From the NCBI RefSeq assembly GCF_001593955.1, contig NZ_LTAZ01000005.1:86001-150000 (forward strand): DNA of 64,000 nucleotides. Reading direction: 5' to 3'. Within the stretch, counting starts at the first letter, position 1. Each line of letters starts with the position of its first letter. This document shows positions 31,386-41,106 of this stretch, piece after piece. This stretch comes from Halalkalicoccus paucihalophilus (lineage in GTDB: Archaea > Halobacteriota > Halobacteria > Halobacteriales > Halalkalicoccaceae). A program made the translations under genes and the position numbers. The notes under the pieces are model-generated. The model was not told where the DNA came from. It ran no database searches and was given only the letters and a program-made list of their open reading frames with translations.

Positions 31386-32147
31386 CTACGCGTAGGTACT
31401 GTTGATCTCGATTACGTTCGCCGTACTCACCGTTAGCGCGGGGAGCTCGTCGGTGTACCACTCGCCCGTCATCCGGCTTTTCGGGCCCGAGACGCTCACC
31501 GCACCGAGCACCTCGTTGTCGACGACGATCGGTGCGGCGATACACCGAAGCCCCTCGAGGCGTTCTTCGTCGTCGTAGGCGTATCCCTGCTGGCGGACTT
31601 CTTCCAGTTCGGCCATAAGCCGATCCCGATCCGTGATCGTATTCGGAGTGACGCGCGGAAGCCCGTGACGGTCGAGGATCGCCTCGACGCGCTCGTCGGG
31701 GAGGTGGGCGAGCATCGCCTTTCCGAACCCGGTCGTGTGGAGATAGACGCGTTTTCCGGCGTGGGTGTCCATGTGGACGGCGTCCGCCCCTTTCGCCCGG
31801 TAGAGGAACACCCCGCGGCCGTGTTCCTCGACCAGCAGGTTCGCCATCTCGCGGGTCTCCTCCGCGAGTTTGTCGATCTCCGGCGGGGCGATCGTCGCGA
31901 CACCCCGTCTATCGCGTGCGTACTCGCCCAACTGGAGGAATCGCAGGCCGACGTCGTACTGCGAACCGTGTTTGGTGACGTACTCGTTCCGTCGGAGGGT
32001 CTGGAGGTGGTTGTGGACCGTACTCTTCGGGAAATCGAGGTGACTCGCGAGTTCGGTGACGCCCGCCCCGTCGAGGACCCGAAGCGCATCGAGGATCCGG
32101 AAACTCGTCTCGGTCGCCCGTACCGTCGTGGATTCGTCGGTAGTCAT
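31386..32147 (-). CDS. IclR-family transcriptional regulator
   Basis: This 253-residue protein has an N-terminal winged HTH (SFRILDALRVLDGAGVTELASHLDFPKSTVHNHLQTLRRN) and a C-terminal IclR effector domain (ATIAPPEIDKLAEETREMANLLVEEHGRGVFLYRAKG). It ends RCIAAPIVVDNEVLGAVSVSGP. IclR proteins sense small organic acids. The gene diverges from the CitE/malyl-CoA lyase-type gene and borders the organic-acid region, so it probably controls one of those operons. The ATG at 32147 was chosen over the in-frame start at 32264. Confidence 0.9.
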   Translation of the reverse strand: MTTDESTTVRATETSFRILDALRVLDGAGVTELASHLDFPKSTVHNHLQTLRRNEYVTKHGSQYDVGLRFLQLGEYARDRRGVATIAPPEIDKLAEETREMANLLVEEHGRGVFLYRAKGADAVHMDTHAGKRVYLHTTGFGKAMLAHLPDERVEAILDRHGLPRVTPNTITDRDRLMAELEEVRQQGYAYDDEERLEGLRCIAAPIVVDNEVLGAVSVSGPKSRMTGEWYTDELPALTVSTANVIEINSTYA

Positions 32148-32582
32148 GGGAGGGACTATCGCGTCATAGATAATAGTTCTACAGGCCGGATATATATTCA
32201 CTTCTACTGAACGTCCTGTTCTTTCGTGGGGACGAACGATCGGATTCGATTCTGAGACGACCATCGATCCGGTCTCCGGCCACAGTGTTCATTGAGAGAG
32301 CGATTACTTCCCATCTACAAAAGTATTTGTTCATGCAGACCGAACGAATTCTAGCTGTCATTCCGGTTCCGAATCACGCTCGAAATCGGGTGACGGACTA
32401 CTTATCCAATATATATCGGATATTCAGTAACTAATATACCTCTTAGGAGGATATTCGACAGTATTTTCTGCGTTCCAGAGCCATGAATAGGGTAGAAGGG
32501 GACGAAAAACGTGTTTCTGCTGTGTTTCGGGGGATATCTTTATGGGTTGTCCTCGTCCAGTACCGAGTGGAGTGAACCAGCT
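32148..32582. promoter_or_regulatory. Divergent promoter region between IclR and malyl-CoA lyase-type genes
   Basis: This 435-bp AT-rich gap has no ORF I can support. It includes an imperfect inverted repeat, TATCC-N10-GGATA (32403-32422), a candidate IclR-type operator. A TATA-like CTTTATGGG lies about 40 bp before the ATG at 32583. Confidence 0.4.
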
Positions 32583-33494
32583 ATGAGCGACGTGACACTA
32601 CGACGGACACAGTTAGCGACACCGGCGAGCGACGAGAAGTTCATGGAAAGCGCCTCGAACAGCGCCGCCGACGAGGTCTTTCTCGATCTCGAAGACAGCG
32701 TCGCACCGAACGCCAAACCCGACGCCCGCGAGCCGCTGATCAACGCGGCTCAGAACCACGACTGGAGCGGTAAGGTGCTCTCCTACCGGATGAACGGGAT
32801 CGACACCGAGTGGTGGTACGACGACGTCATCGACGTCGTGAGCGCGGCCGGCGAGCATATCGACGACATCATCATCCCGAAGGTCAAGGGCGCAAGCGAC
32901 ATTCACACCGTCGAAAACTTGCTCGCGCAGGTCGAGAAGAACGCCGGCCTCGAGGTCGGCGCGATCGGCCTCGAACCCCAGATCGAGGACGGCGAAGGGA
33001 TGCACAACGTCCACGAGATCGCCCACGCGAGCGATCGCCTCTCCAGCATCATCTTCGGCCCCGGCGACTACTCGGCGGCGATGGGCACACCGGGATTGGA
33101 CATCGGGCAGTTCCCCGACTACCCCGGCCACTACTGGCACCACGCGCTCTCGGAGTGCAACGCCGCCGCCAAAAGCGCCGGTCTCCCCTGCTTGGACGGC
33201 CCGTACGCCGACATCGAGGACGAACAGGGCTTCCGCGACTCGTGTAACAACGCGAGTATGATCGGCTGTGACGGCAAGTGGGCGATCCACCCCAGCCAGA
33301 TCGAGATCGCAAACGAGATCTTCGCGCCCGACCCGGAGACCGCCGAACGCGCCCAGCGCATCGTCGAGGAGTACGCCCAAGCGATGGAAGAGGGCAAGGG
33401 TGCAGTGAAAGTCGACGGCCAGATGGTCGACGAGGCGACCAACAAGATGGCCCAGGACATCGTCGACAAGGCGAAAGCCGCCGACATCCTCTAA
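32583..33494 (+). CDS. HpcH/HpaI-type CoA-ester lyase (CitE / malyl-CoA or beta-methylmalyl-CoA lyase-like)
   Basis: This 303-residue TIM-barrel protein begins RRTQLATPASDEKFMESASNSAADEVFLDLEDSV, where the Glu and Asp of DLEDSV bind Mg. It continues with HIDDIIIPKVKGASDI, AIGLEPQIEDGEGMHNVHEIA, FGPGDYSAAMGTPGLD and DGKWAIHPSQIEIANEIF. These motifs define the citrate lyase beta/malyl-CoA lyase group. In haloarchaea relatives cleave beta-methylmalyl-CoA to glyoxylate and propionyl-CoA in the methylaspartate cycle. Other CoA-hydroxyacids are possible. It diverges from IclR and starts the organic-acid region. Confidence 0.85.
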   Translation: MSDVTLRRTQLATPASDEKFMESASNSAADEVFLDLEDSVAPNAKPDAREPLINAAQNHDWSGKVLSYRMNGIDTEWWYDDVIDVVSAAGEHIDDIIIPKVKGASDIHTVENLLAQVEKNAGLEVGAIGLEPQIEDGEGMHNVHEIAHASDRLSSIIFGPGDYSAAMGTPGLDIGQFPDYPGHYWHHALSECNAAAKSAGLPCLDGPYADIEDEQGFRDSCNNASMIGCDGKWAIHPSQIEIANEIFAPDPETAERAQRIVEEYAQAMEEGKGAVKVDGQMVDEATNKMAQDIVDKAKAADIL

Positions 33495-33530
33495 GACGCG
33501 GCGTCCAGTTTTCGATTCTTTTAGCCGTCC

Positions 33531-33899
33531 TCAGTCCAGCGATTCGACGAGTTCGACGCGTCGACCGTCGGGATCGCGCACGAACGCGGTGCGAGCACCC
33601 GCTTCGGGCTGGTCGCCGGGCTCCTTGTCGACGCCGTAGTGGTCGATCCCCTCGAAGACCTTGTCGACGCTGTCGACGCCGATGGCGAGGTGGTCCCACA
33701 TGCTGCCGGCGTCGAACTCCGCTTCGCCGTCGGTATCCGAGAGCTGGAGTTCGGTCCCGTTCTCGTCGGCGATATACCTGTTATGGGTCTCGCCGTCGGG
33801 CGTCTCGAACTCCCAGGACTTCTCGAAGCCGAACTGCTCGTAGAAGGCGATGGTCTCCTCTGCGTCCGCGACGTTGATATTGATATGGATGAGTTCCAT
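33531..33899 (-). CDS. VOC-family protein (lactoylglutathione lyase-like)
   Basis: This 122-residue glyoxalase-fold protein reads MELIHININVADAEETIAFYEQFGFEKSWEF, then DHLAIGVDSVDKVFEGIDHYG and FVRDPDGRRVELVESLD. His at position 5, internal His/Glu residues and the terminal Glu match the VOC metal site. It converges with the malyl-CoA lyase-type gene and diverges from the D-lactate dehydrogenase-like gene. A link to methylglyoxal and lactate metabolism is therefore possible but inferred. The ATG at 33899 was chosen. Confidence 0.85.
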   Translation of the reverse strand: MELIHININVADAEETIAFYEQFGFEKSWEFETPDGETHNRYIADENGTELQLSDTDGEAEFDAGSMWDHLAIGVDSVDKVFEGIDHYGVDKEPGDQPEAGARTAFVRDPDGRRVELVESLD

Positions 33900-34003
33900 G
33901 CCTTCTCTCGCGGCGAGGGCGCTATTAAAACCGTGGGTCACCGAGTCATGTGTGGGTTCATCGAACACAGTATTTATCACGATCAACCCCCGACCGGAAG
34001 CTA

Positions 34004-37000
34004 ATGGCCGTCGAAAAGCCCCACGGCGATATGAGCAACTTCGAAGTGTATAGGGAGGCACGCGGGCACGACAATCCGGATGCGAGCGAGTACGAGGAAC
34101 TCGCCGCGGACCTGCGTGCGGTCGTTGACGGCGAGGTCCGGTTCGACGAGTACGCACAGGTCCTGTACGCGACCGACGGCAGCATCTACAAGGCAAAACC
34201 CGCGGGAGCGGTGATGCCCCGCGATCGGGACGACGTCAGGAACGCGATCAAGATCGCCTTCGAACACGAGGTGCCGATCATGGCCCGCGGCGCGGGCTCC
34301 TCGCTGGGCGGCCAGGGCGTCGGCCCGGGCTGTATCGTCCTCGATATGACGACCTACATGGACGAGATCCTCGAGATCGACCCCGAGAACCGACGCGCGC
34401 GCGTCCAGCCGGGGGTCGTCCAGGACCACTTCGACGACGCTGCGAGAGAATACGGCCTGAAGTTCGCGCCCGATCCGGCCTCCTCGAACCGTGCGACCAT
34501 CGGCGGCGGGATCGGTAACAACTCGACGGGGGCGCACTCGGTCCGGTATGGGATCACCGACGCCTACACCGAGGAACTCGACGTGATCCTCTCGGATGGC
34601 ACCGAGATCCACACTCGCGAAGTCGTCCTCGATTCGCCGGAGTACCAGGGTATCGTCTCGAAGGACGATCGGGAAGCCGAGATTTACCGAACAGTCCGGG
34701 GACTGGTCGAGGACAACGAAGAGGAGATCGAGGACCGATACCCGAACCTCAAGCGGGTCGTCTCAGGCTACAATCTCAACCGAGTGATCTACGAGAACGA
34801 GGCCGGAGAGGAGGTCATCAACCTCTCGAAACTGCTGGTGGGTGCCGAATCCACACTGGGAGTCGTCGTCGAGGCCGAGATCTCGTTGGTGAGCGTTCCC
34901 GAGGAGACGGCGCTCGCGCTGTACTTCTTCGACGACCTCGTCGACTCGATGAAGGCGGTCCCGCAGGCCCTCGAATACGACGTCAGCGCCGTCGAGCTGA
35001 TGGACGACGAGGTGTTCCGGATGGCCGCCGAATCGGATGGCTACTCGCAGTACGTCGAGCCGATCCCCGAGCGTGCGAAAGCCGCGATCATGCTCGAGTA
35101 CGACTCGGAGATGGTCGAGGACTTCGAGGACGCGATCGGTGAGACCAACGACCGGTTCGTCGAGAACGGCGACGCCTTCGACGTGCTCGAAGCGTATACT
35201 GAAGAGGATCAGGGGAAGATCTGGAAGCTCCGCAAGGCAGCGATTCCGCTGCTGATGAGCCTGGAGGGCGACCCGAAACCGTACCCGTTCATCGAAGACG
35301 CGACGGTCCCGCCGGAGGAACTGGCCGAATACGTCCAGTCGTTCAAGGAGGTCCTCGAGGACCACGGCACCTCGGCGGCGTATTTCGCGCACGCGGGCTC
35401 GGGGACGCTCCACATCCGGCCGATCCTCAACCTCAAGGACGGCGAGGGCATCGAGACGATGCACTCGATCACCGACGAGATCACCGACCTCGTCGTCGAG
35501 CACCACGGCGCCTTCTCGGGCGAACACGGCGACGGGATGGCCCGCACGGAGTTCAACCCGAAGATGTTCGGCAACGATCTGTGGGGCGCGTTCAAGGAGC
35601 TGAAGACGGCCTTCGACCCCGAATGGCTGATGCACCCGGGCAACGTGGTCTATCGGGACGGTCCCGAGGACCCCGGCCCCGAGAACGAACGGGGCGTCGG
35701 CGCGGACAACCGCGAGCATCTCCGCTACGGCGCGGGCTACCAGTCGATCGAGCCCCAGACGAAACTGGACTTCACCGACGAGGGCGGGTTCTCCCATCTC
35801 GTCGAGCTGTGTAACGGCTGTGGGACCTGCCGACAGACCGACGACGTGATGTGTCCCACCTACCGGGGAATGAAGGACGAGATCGCGACCACCCGCGGGC
35901 GCGCGAACATGCTTCGGGCCGCGATTTCGGGGGACCTCCCCGAAGAGGAGCTGTACTCCGAGCAGTTCCAAGAGGAGGTGCTCGACCTCTGTGTGGGCTG
36001 TAAAGGCTGTAAGAGCGACTGTCCCACCGGCGTGGATCTGGCGAAGCTCAAAGCGGAAACCAAACACCAGTACCACGAGCGCGAGGGGGTCGGGATCCGC
36101 GATCGGGTCTTCGGCAACATCGACACGCTCTCGAAACTCGGCAGCGCGCTCGCGCCGGTCTCGAACCTCGGGACGAAGGTGCCGGGCGCGCGGAAAGCGA
36201 TGGAGAAAGTCGCCGGGATCGCCCCAGACCGGGAGCTCCCGATGTTCCGCCGTGAGTCCCTCGAGGACTGGTACGACGCGCGCGGCGCGCGTGTCAGCGA
36301 GGCTGAAGCCGACCGGAAGGTAGTGTTGTTCCCCGACACCTACACGAATTACAGCTATCCCGAACCGGGGAAGGACGCCATCAGAGTGCTGGAGGCCGCA
36401 AACACCCACGTGAAGATCCCCGACGACCTCGGCCCCAGCGGCCGGGCGGCCTACTCGAAGTCGATGCTCGACAAAGCCGAGAAGCGCGCCCGGCACAACG
36501 TCGAGCGCTTCGAGGAGTACATCGACGACGGCTACGAGGTCGTCGTCGTCGAGCCCTCCGACGCGGTGGTCTTCCAGGACGAGTACCTCGACCTGCTCGC
36601 TTCGCCGGAAGCCGAGCGCGTCGCCGCCCACTCGTACGGAATCTGTGAGTACCTCGACGTCCACCGGCTGGTCGAGGAACTCGACCTGAACGAGAGCGGC
36701 GAACCGCTCACGTATCACGGCCACTGTCACCAGAAAGCCACGGGAAAGGACCACCACGCCGTGGGTGTCCTCCGGCGCGCGGGCTACGCGGTCGACCCGC
36801 TGGACTCGACGTGCTGTGGGATGGCGGGTTCGTTCGGCTACGAGGCCGAACACTACGACCTCTCGAGGCAGATCGGACAGCGCCTGTTCGACCAGATCGA
36901 CGCGAGCGGCGGGACGCCCGTCGCGCCCGGCGGCTCGTGTCGCAGCCAGATCGGAGAGGAGTACGAGGGCAACCCGCCCCACCCTATCGAGAAGGTCGCG

Positions 37001-37015
37001 GCGGTCGTCCGATAG
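34004..37015 (+). CDS. FAD/Fe-S oxidoreductase fusion (GlcD-GlcF type, D-lactate dehydrogenase-like)
   Basis: This 1003-residue fusion joins a GlcD/Dld FAD-linked half to a Fe-S/CCG half. The FAD half has the PP-loop PIMARGAGSSLGGQGVGPG, GGGIGNNSTGAHSVRYG, and the C-terminal cap SGEHGDGMARTEFNPKMFG. The second half has Fe-S motifs CNGCGTCRQT (about 604) and CVGCKGCKSDCP (about 663), then CCG-type Cys motifs HGHCHQK (about 905) and CCGMAGSFGYEAEHY (about 936). It oxidises a 2-hydroxyacid, passing electrons to the quinone pool. Its neighbour lctP points to D-lactate. A TATA element (CAGTATTTATC, about 33968) lies about 30 bp before the ATG, giving a leaderless start. Confidence 0.88.
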   Translation: MAVEKPHGDMSNFEVYREARGHDNPDASEYEELAADLRAVVDGEVRFDEYAQVLYATDGSIYKAKPAGAVMPRDRDDVRNAIKIAFEHEVPIMARGAGSSLGGQGVGPGCIVLDMTTYMDEILEIDPENRRARVQPGVVQDHFDDAAREYGLKFAPDPASSNRATIGGGIGNNSTGAHSVRYGITDAYTEELDVILSDGTEIHTREVVLDSPEYQGIVSKDDREAEIYRTVRGLVEDNEEEIEDRYPNLKRVVSGYNLNRVIYENEAGEEVINLSKLLVGAESTLGVVVEAEISLVSVPEETALALYFFDDLVDSMKAVPQALEYDVSAVELMDDEVFRMAAESDGYSQYVEPIPERAKAAIMLEYDSEMVEDFEDAIGETNDRFVENGDAFDVLEAYTEEDQGKIWKLRKAAIPLLMSLEGDPKPYPFIEDATVPPEELAEYVQSFKEVLEDHGTSAAYFAHAGSGTLHIRPILNLKDGEGIETMHSITDEITDLVVEHHGAFSGEHGDGMARTEFNPKMFGNDLWGAFKELKTAFDPEWLMHPGNVVYRDGPEDPGPENERGVGADNREHLRYGAGYQSIEPQTKLDFTDEGGFSHLVELCNGCGTCRQTDDVMCPTYRGMKDEIATTRGRANMLRAAISGDLPEEELYSEQFQEEVLDLCVGCKGCKSDCPTGVDLAKLKAETKHQYHEREGVGIRDRVFGNIDTLSKLGSALAPVSNLGTKVPGARKAMEKVAGIAPDRELPMFRRESLEDWYDARGARVSEAEADRKVVLFPDTYTNYSYPEPGKDAIRVLEAANTHVKIPDDLGPSGRAAYSKSMLDKAEKRARHNVERFEEYIDDGYEVVVVEPSDAVVFQDEYLDLLASPEAERVAAHSYGICEYLDVHRLVEELDLNESGEPLTYHGHCHQKATGKDHHAVGVLRRAGYAVDPLDSTCCGMAGSFGYEAEHYDLSRQIGQRLFDQIDASGGTPVAPGGSCRSQIGEEYEGNPPHPIEKVAAVVR

Positions 37016-37144
37016 CGCGATCCCTCCCCTGTATTCGACAGACGGAGAAGCGAGTTTATCCATCATATTTATTAGCCACCGTTGAACACGTAGGCGTGAG
37101 TCGTTCACAATGATCACGAGGGTACGGAAAAACGGTGGTCGAGT

Positions 37145-38884
37145 ATGGTATTAGAGATCGTCCTCGCGGCGTTGCCGCTGTTGGTCGTAGCGGTGTTGCT
37201 TGTCGGCCTGCTGTGGCCGGCGACGCGGGCGATGCCGATCGCGTGGATCGTCGCGCTCGGCGTGGGGTTTTTCGCCTGGAACATGCCACCGAACTGGCTC
37301 GCGGCGGCCTCGATTACCGGTGTAATGACCGCCCTCGAGATCCTCTGGATCGTCTTCGGCGCGCTCTTGCTCCTGTACACGCTGATGCAGGCCGGCGCGT
37401 TCGATCGGATCAACCGGGGATTCGCCACGATCAGCGACGATCGCCGCGTACAGATCGTTCTCTTGGGATTCTTCCTCGCGACGTTCATCGAGGGAGCGGC
37501 GGGCTTCGGGACGCCCGCCGCGGTCGTCGCGCCGCTGTTGCTCGGACTCGGATTTCCGGCGCTCGCGGCGGTCATCGCGGCGATCATCGGCCACGTCATC
37601 GCCGTCACGTACGGCGCGGTGGGGACGCCCATCATCGTCGGCATCCAGGACCCGCTGGCCTCGGCCGGCTTCCAGGACGAGATCGCCCAAGGGGGCTACA
37701 CCGTGCCCGAGTACTCGACGGAGGTAGCTGCTTGGGCGGCGACCTATCACACGCTCGTCGGCTTCGTGATGCCGCTGTTCGCCGTGGGAATGGTGGTGTA
37801 CTTCTTCGGCGACCGTGACGAGCGTTCGCTCTCGCCCGCCTGGGAGGTCGCGCCGTTGTGTCTGGCCTCGGGAATCGCCTTCGCGGTTCCGTACTGGCTG
37901 TCGGCGTGGTTCTTCACCGCGGAGTTCCCGAGCCTCATCGGGTCGATGGTCGGCGGGGCGATCATCGTCAGCGTGCTGAAGGCGGGCTACCTCCTCCCCG
38001 ACTCCCACTGGGATTTCCCGCCGCGTAGCGAGTGGCCCGACCACTGGGTCGGAACCATCGAGCCCGGTGAAAACGGCGCGACGACGGGCCGGCCAGACAA
38101 GGCGACGGCCACCGACGGCGGTATCCCAAGCAGCCCGGAGATGTCGCTCGCTCGCGCGTGGTCGCCGTACGTCCTGGTCGTCGTGCTGCTCGTGGTCACC
38201 CGTGCGGTCGACCCGATCTCGTCGTTCATCAACCGACCGGCCTTCATCGTCGAGTGGCAGGAGATCCTCGGCACTGGGATCTCCGGTAGCATCGCGTGGA
38301 TGAACGTTCCCGGGTTCTGGCTGATCGTCAGCGCGGTGCTCGCGATCCCGATCTTCGGCATGAGCGGCGGACAGGTCTCGGCGGCGTGGCGCGAGGCCGC
38401 GGAGAAGATCGTCTCGCCGCTCATCGCGCTGGTGTTCGTCATCGCGATGGTGCAAGTGATGATCAACTCCGGCGCCCACCCCGGCGCCCCGGAGGGCGGC
38501 AGCATGATCGTCGTGCTCGCGACGGCGACCGCGGACCTACTCGGCCCGGTCTACCCGGCGGTCGCGGCGCTGATCGGCGCGCTCGGCGCGGCGATGGCCG
38601 GTTCGAACACCGTCTCGAACATCACCTTCGGCGGCTTCCAGTTCGAGGCCGCCCAGCAACTCGGCCTGCCGACCCAGATCATCGTGGGTGCGCAGGCCGT
38701 CGGCGGCGCGATCGGCAACCTCGTCGCGATCCACAACGTCGTCGCGGCGCTGGCGACGGTGGGTCTGGTCGGCCAAGAGGGCCGCGTCATGCGCCTGAAC
38801 CTGATTCCGCTGGTCTATTACTCGATCTTCGTCGGGTTCTGGGCGCTGCTGTTCTCGTACGTGCTGTTCCCGAGCGCCTTCTGA
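37145..38884 (+). CDS. lctP: L-lactate permease (LctP family)
   Basis: This 579-residue protein has about 12-14 hydrophobic segments and matches LctP/LldP. The segment FIEGAAGFGTPAAVVAPLLLGLGFPA is diagnostic, followed by GHVIAVTYGAVGTPIIVGIQDPLASAGFQDEI. The C-terminal block has GSNTVSNITFGGFQFEAAQQLGLP and IVGAQAVGGAIGNLVAIHNVVAA. It imports lactate or glycolate by proton or sodium symport. It sits between the D-lactate dehydrogenase-like gene and the LutB-type gene, so the three form a lactate utilisation unit. A TATA-like CATATTTATTAG lies about 75 bp upstream, giving a short leader. Confidence 0.92.
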   Translation: MVLEIVLAALPLLVVAVLLVGLLWPATRAMPIAWIVALGVGFFAWNMPPNWLAAASITGVMTALEILWIVFGALLLLYTLMQAGAFDRINRGFATISDDRRVQIVLLGFFLATFIEGAAGFGTPAAVVAPLLLGLGFPALAAVIAAIIGHVIAVTYGAVGTPIIVGIQDPLASAGFQDEIAQGGYTVPEYSTEVAAWAATYHTLVGFVMPLFAVGMVVYFFGDRDERSLSPAWEVAPLCLASGIAFAVPYWLSAWFFTAEFPSLIGSMVGGAIIVSVLKAGYLLPDSHWDFPPRSEWPDHWVGTIEPGENGATTGRPDKATATDGGIPSSPEMSLARAWSPYVLVVVLLVVTRAVDPISSFINRPAFIVEWQEILGTGISGSIAWMNVPGFWLIVSAVLAIPIFGMSGGQVSAAWREAAEKIVSPLIALVFVIAMVQVMINSGAHPGAPEGGSMIVVLATATADLLGPVYPAVAALIGALGAAMAGSNTVSNITFGGFQFEAAQQLGLPTQIIVGAQAVGGAIGNLVAIHNVVAALATVGLVGQEGRVMRLNLIPLVYYSIFVGFWALLFSYVLFPSAF

Positions 38885-38886
38885 AA

Positions 38887-38912
38887 CGCCGGCTCGCTGC
38901 CGGCGGTTTTTT
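38887..38912 (+). terminator. Stem-loop terminator between lctP and lutB
   Basis: Stem CGCCGGC/GCCGGCG (38887-38893/38899-38905) with a TCGCT loop is followed by TTTTTT (38907-38912), just after the lctP stop. The T-run overlaps the lutB stop codon of the convergent gene, so the stem may serve both operons. Confidence 0.75.
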
Positions 38913-41106
38913 ATCCGAGGTCCGGCGCGATCAGTTCGATCGGATGATGCGGTTTTCGTTCCAACAGCACGTCCAACTGATCCGTACAGGAGGTACCGCT
39001 CGCCAGCACCGTTCGATCCCGTTGACCGGCCGCCTCGAACTCGTCTTCGAGTTCGTAGCCCACGTCCATCGAGAGCTCGTAGTACTGCTCTTTGTAGCCG
39101 AAGGAGCCGGCCATCCCACAGCACTCGACGGTCGAAGTCAGCACGTCGTAGTTCAGGTCCTCCAGTAGTGTCTCGGTGTACTCCCCGAGCCCCATCGTGC
39201 GCTGCTGGCAGTGGCTGTGGTACGCGACCCGGCCGGGACCCTCCGTAAGGACATCGGTCTTTTCGGGGTCGTTCGTCACCAGCCCGTAGACGTACTCGCA
39301 GATCTCGTAGCTGGCTGCCGAGAGTCGGTCGAACGAGGCCTCAGGCAGAAACTTCTCGTACTCGCCGCGGAACATCGCCAGGTCGCTCGGCTCGATGGCA
39401 ATCACGTCCCGCCCGGCATCGAGGTGCTCGGCGAGGCCAGCGTAGGTTTCGTGAGCCTGCTCGCGCGCGGTCGAGAGCATCCCCTGACTAAGGGGGGCTC
39501 GACCGCTCTCGGGCAGGTCCGGAAGGAGGACCCGAACTCCGAGCGACTCCAGGGTGCGGACCGCGGCCTTCCCGCGTTCGGGACTGATGTAGTTCGTGTA
39601 GGTGTCGGGATACAACACTGCCTCGCGGTCGGCCTCCGTCGGGGAAAGCCCCTCGCGGGCGAGGAACCACTCCTGGAGGGTTTCGTCCGCGAATTTCGGG
39701 AGGTCACGACGTCTGTCGATCTGTAGTACCTTCTCCATCGCCCAGCGGCTCGGCGGCAGTTCCGCGAGCCAGTTCGAGACCGGAGCCGTCTTCGAGCCGA
39801 GTTTGGCGACCGTCCCGAAGTTGCCGAAGAAGCGTTTCTGGAGGGAAACACCACCGGGTTCGGCGTCCGGGGTCAGCCCCTCGACGAGGAAGTCGAACTC
39901 GCTGGGGGCCTCGCCGCGGTTGATCCGATCCCTGACTACCTCGTTGATCCACGGGATGTCGATCTTCACCGGACACTGATTGACACAGCGCGAACACCCG
40001 GTACAGAGGTCGTTGAACTCTCCTGCACTCTCCTGGCCGTGAACGCCGGCCTCCCAGCCCGTGGCGATACCCCCCGAGTAGGTCTCGCCGCCGAAGGCGT
40101 GGCCGCCGACGTGCTGGAAGTTCGCACAGACGTTCGCACACGCCCCACATCGGATGCAGTAGAGCGTCTCGCGTAGTTCGGGATCCTCCCGCATTGCCAT
40201 CCGGCCGTTGTCGATCAACACGAGATGGAAGTCGCGGTCGCCGTCGGCCTCCGAGAGGGGCGCGTCGCTCCCGAACTCGATCGTCGGCGTCGAGACCGGC
40301 GGCGTGAGCAGCGACATGTAGGAGGTGAGGTCCTGACCCGTCCCCGACCGCGCGATCAGTTCGATGAACGGTTGGAGGTCCTCGAAGTTCGGGAGGACCT
40401 TCTCGACGCCCGATACGGCGATGTGGGTGTCGGGGGCGACCGCACACTTCCTCGCGTTGCCCTCGCTGGTAACGAGTAACATCGTCCCGCTCTCGGCGAC
40501 GAGGAAGTTCGCGCCGGTCATCCCGACGTCGGCTTCTTTGACCCGTTCGCCGAGGTACTCGCGGGCGAACATGGTCAGCTCTTCTGCGGTTTCTAAGGGC
40601 TCGTCGGTCTCGAACTCCCGGTTGAACAGCTCGGCGATCTCCTCGCGAGACTTGTGGATCGCCGGCCCGACGATGTGGGAGGGTGACTCCTCTGCGACCT
40701 GGATGACGAACTCCCCGAGGTCGGTCTCGTAGACGTCTACACCTGTTGCTTCGAGCGCTTCGTTGACGTCGATCTCCTCGCTGGTCATCGACTTGCTCTT
40801 GACCAGCGTTTCTGCGTCGTCGGCCACCTCGGTGATGTAGCGGTTCGCGTCCGCGGCGTCCGAGGCGAGGTAGACGTGCCCGCCGTTCTCTTCGACTGCT
40901 TCGGTAAGTTCCTCGATGAGTTCGGGCAGGCGGGAGATGGCCTCTTCCTTGATTTCACGGGCCCGATCCTTCAGTTCCTCGTAGTCCTCGAGGTCCTCGG
41001 TCGCGGCGTACCGGCCCTGATTGAAAACCCTCGTATTGGCCTGGACGCTGTCGCCCTCGGTGTCGAGCAGTCGCCGGATGTGGGCCGCTTTGTCGTCGGT
41101 GCTCAT
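38911..41106 (-). CDS. lutB: LutB-LutA-type lactate oxidation Fe-S fusion protein (LUD and CCG domains)
   Basis: This 731-residue protein starts with a LUD domain (about residues 20-300, HVYLASDAADANRYI ... VGMTGANFLVAESGTMLLVTSEGNARKC). Two ferredoxin clusters follow (CIRCGACANVC and CTGCSRCVNQCP). It ends in a LutA-like CCG region (HSHCQQRTMGLGEYTETLLEDL, then ECCGMAGSFGYKEQYYELS). In Bacillus LutA and LutB are separate; here they are joined. With LutC the complex oxidises L-lactate to pyruvate. The gene is translationally coupled to lutC (ATGA) and converges with lctP. Confidence 0.87.
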   Translation of the reverse strand: MSTDDKAAHIRRLLDTEGDSVQANTRVFNQGRYAATEDLEDYEELKDRAREIKEEAISRLPELIEELTEAVEENGGHVYLASDAADANRYITEVADDAETLVKSKSMTSEEIDVNEALEATGVDVYETDLGEFVIQVAEESPSHIVGPAIHKSREEIAELFNREFETDEPLETAEELTMFAREYLGERVKEADVGMTGANFLVAESGTMLLVTSEGNARKCAVAPDTHIAVSGVEKVLPNFEDLQPFIELIARSGTGQDLTSYMSLLTPPVSTPTIEFGSDAPLSEADGDRDFHLVLIDNGRMAMREDPELRETLYCIRCGACANVCANFQHVGGHAFGGETYSGGIATGWEAGVHGQESAGEFNDLCTGCSRCVNQCPVKIDIPWINEVVRDRINRGEAPSEFDFLVEGLTPDAEPGGVSLQKRFFGNFGTVAKLGSKTAPVSNWLAELPPSRWAMEKVLQIDRRRDLPKFADETLQEWFLAREGLSPTEADREAVLYPDTYTNYISPERGKAAVRTLESLGVRVLLPDLPESGRAPLSQGMLSTAREQAHETYAGLAEHLDAGRDVIAIEPSDLAMFRGEYEKFLPEASFDRLSAASYEICEYVYGLVTNDPEKTDVLTEGPGRVAYHSHCQQRTMGLGEYTETLLEDLNYDVLTSTVECCGMAGSFGYKEQYYELSMDVGYELEDEFEAAGQRDRTVLASGTSCTDQLDVLLERKPHHPIELIAPDLG

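Noticed and set aside
34763-37117. 784-codon minus ORF
   Set aside because: It lies antisense to the GlcD/Fe-S fusion, whose cofactor motifs are unmistakable.
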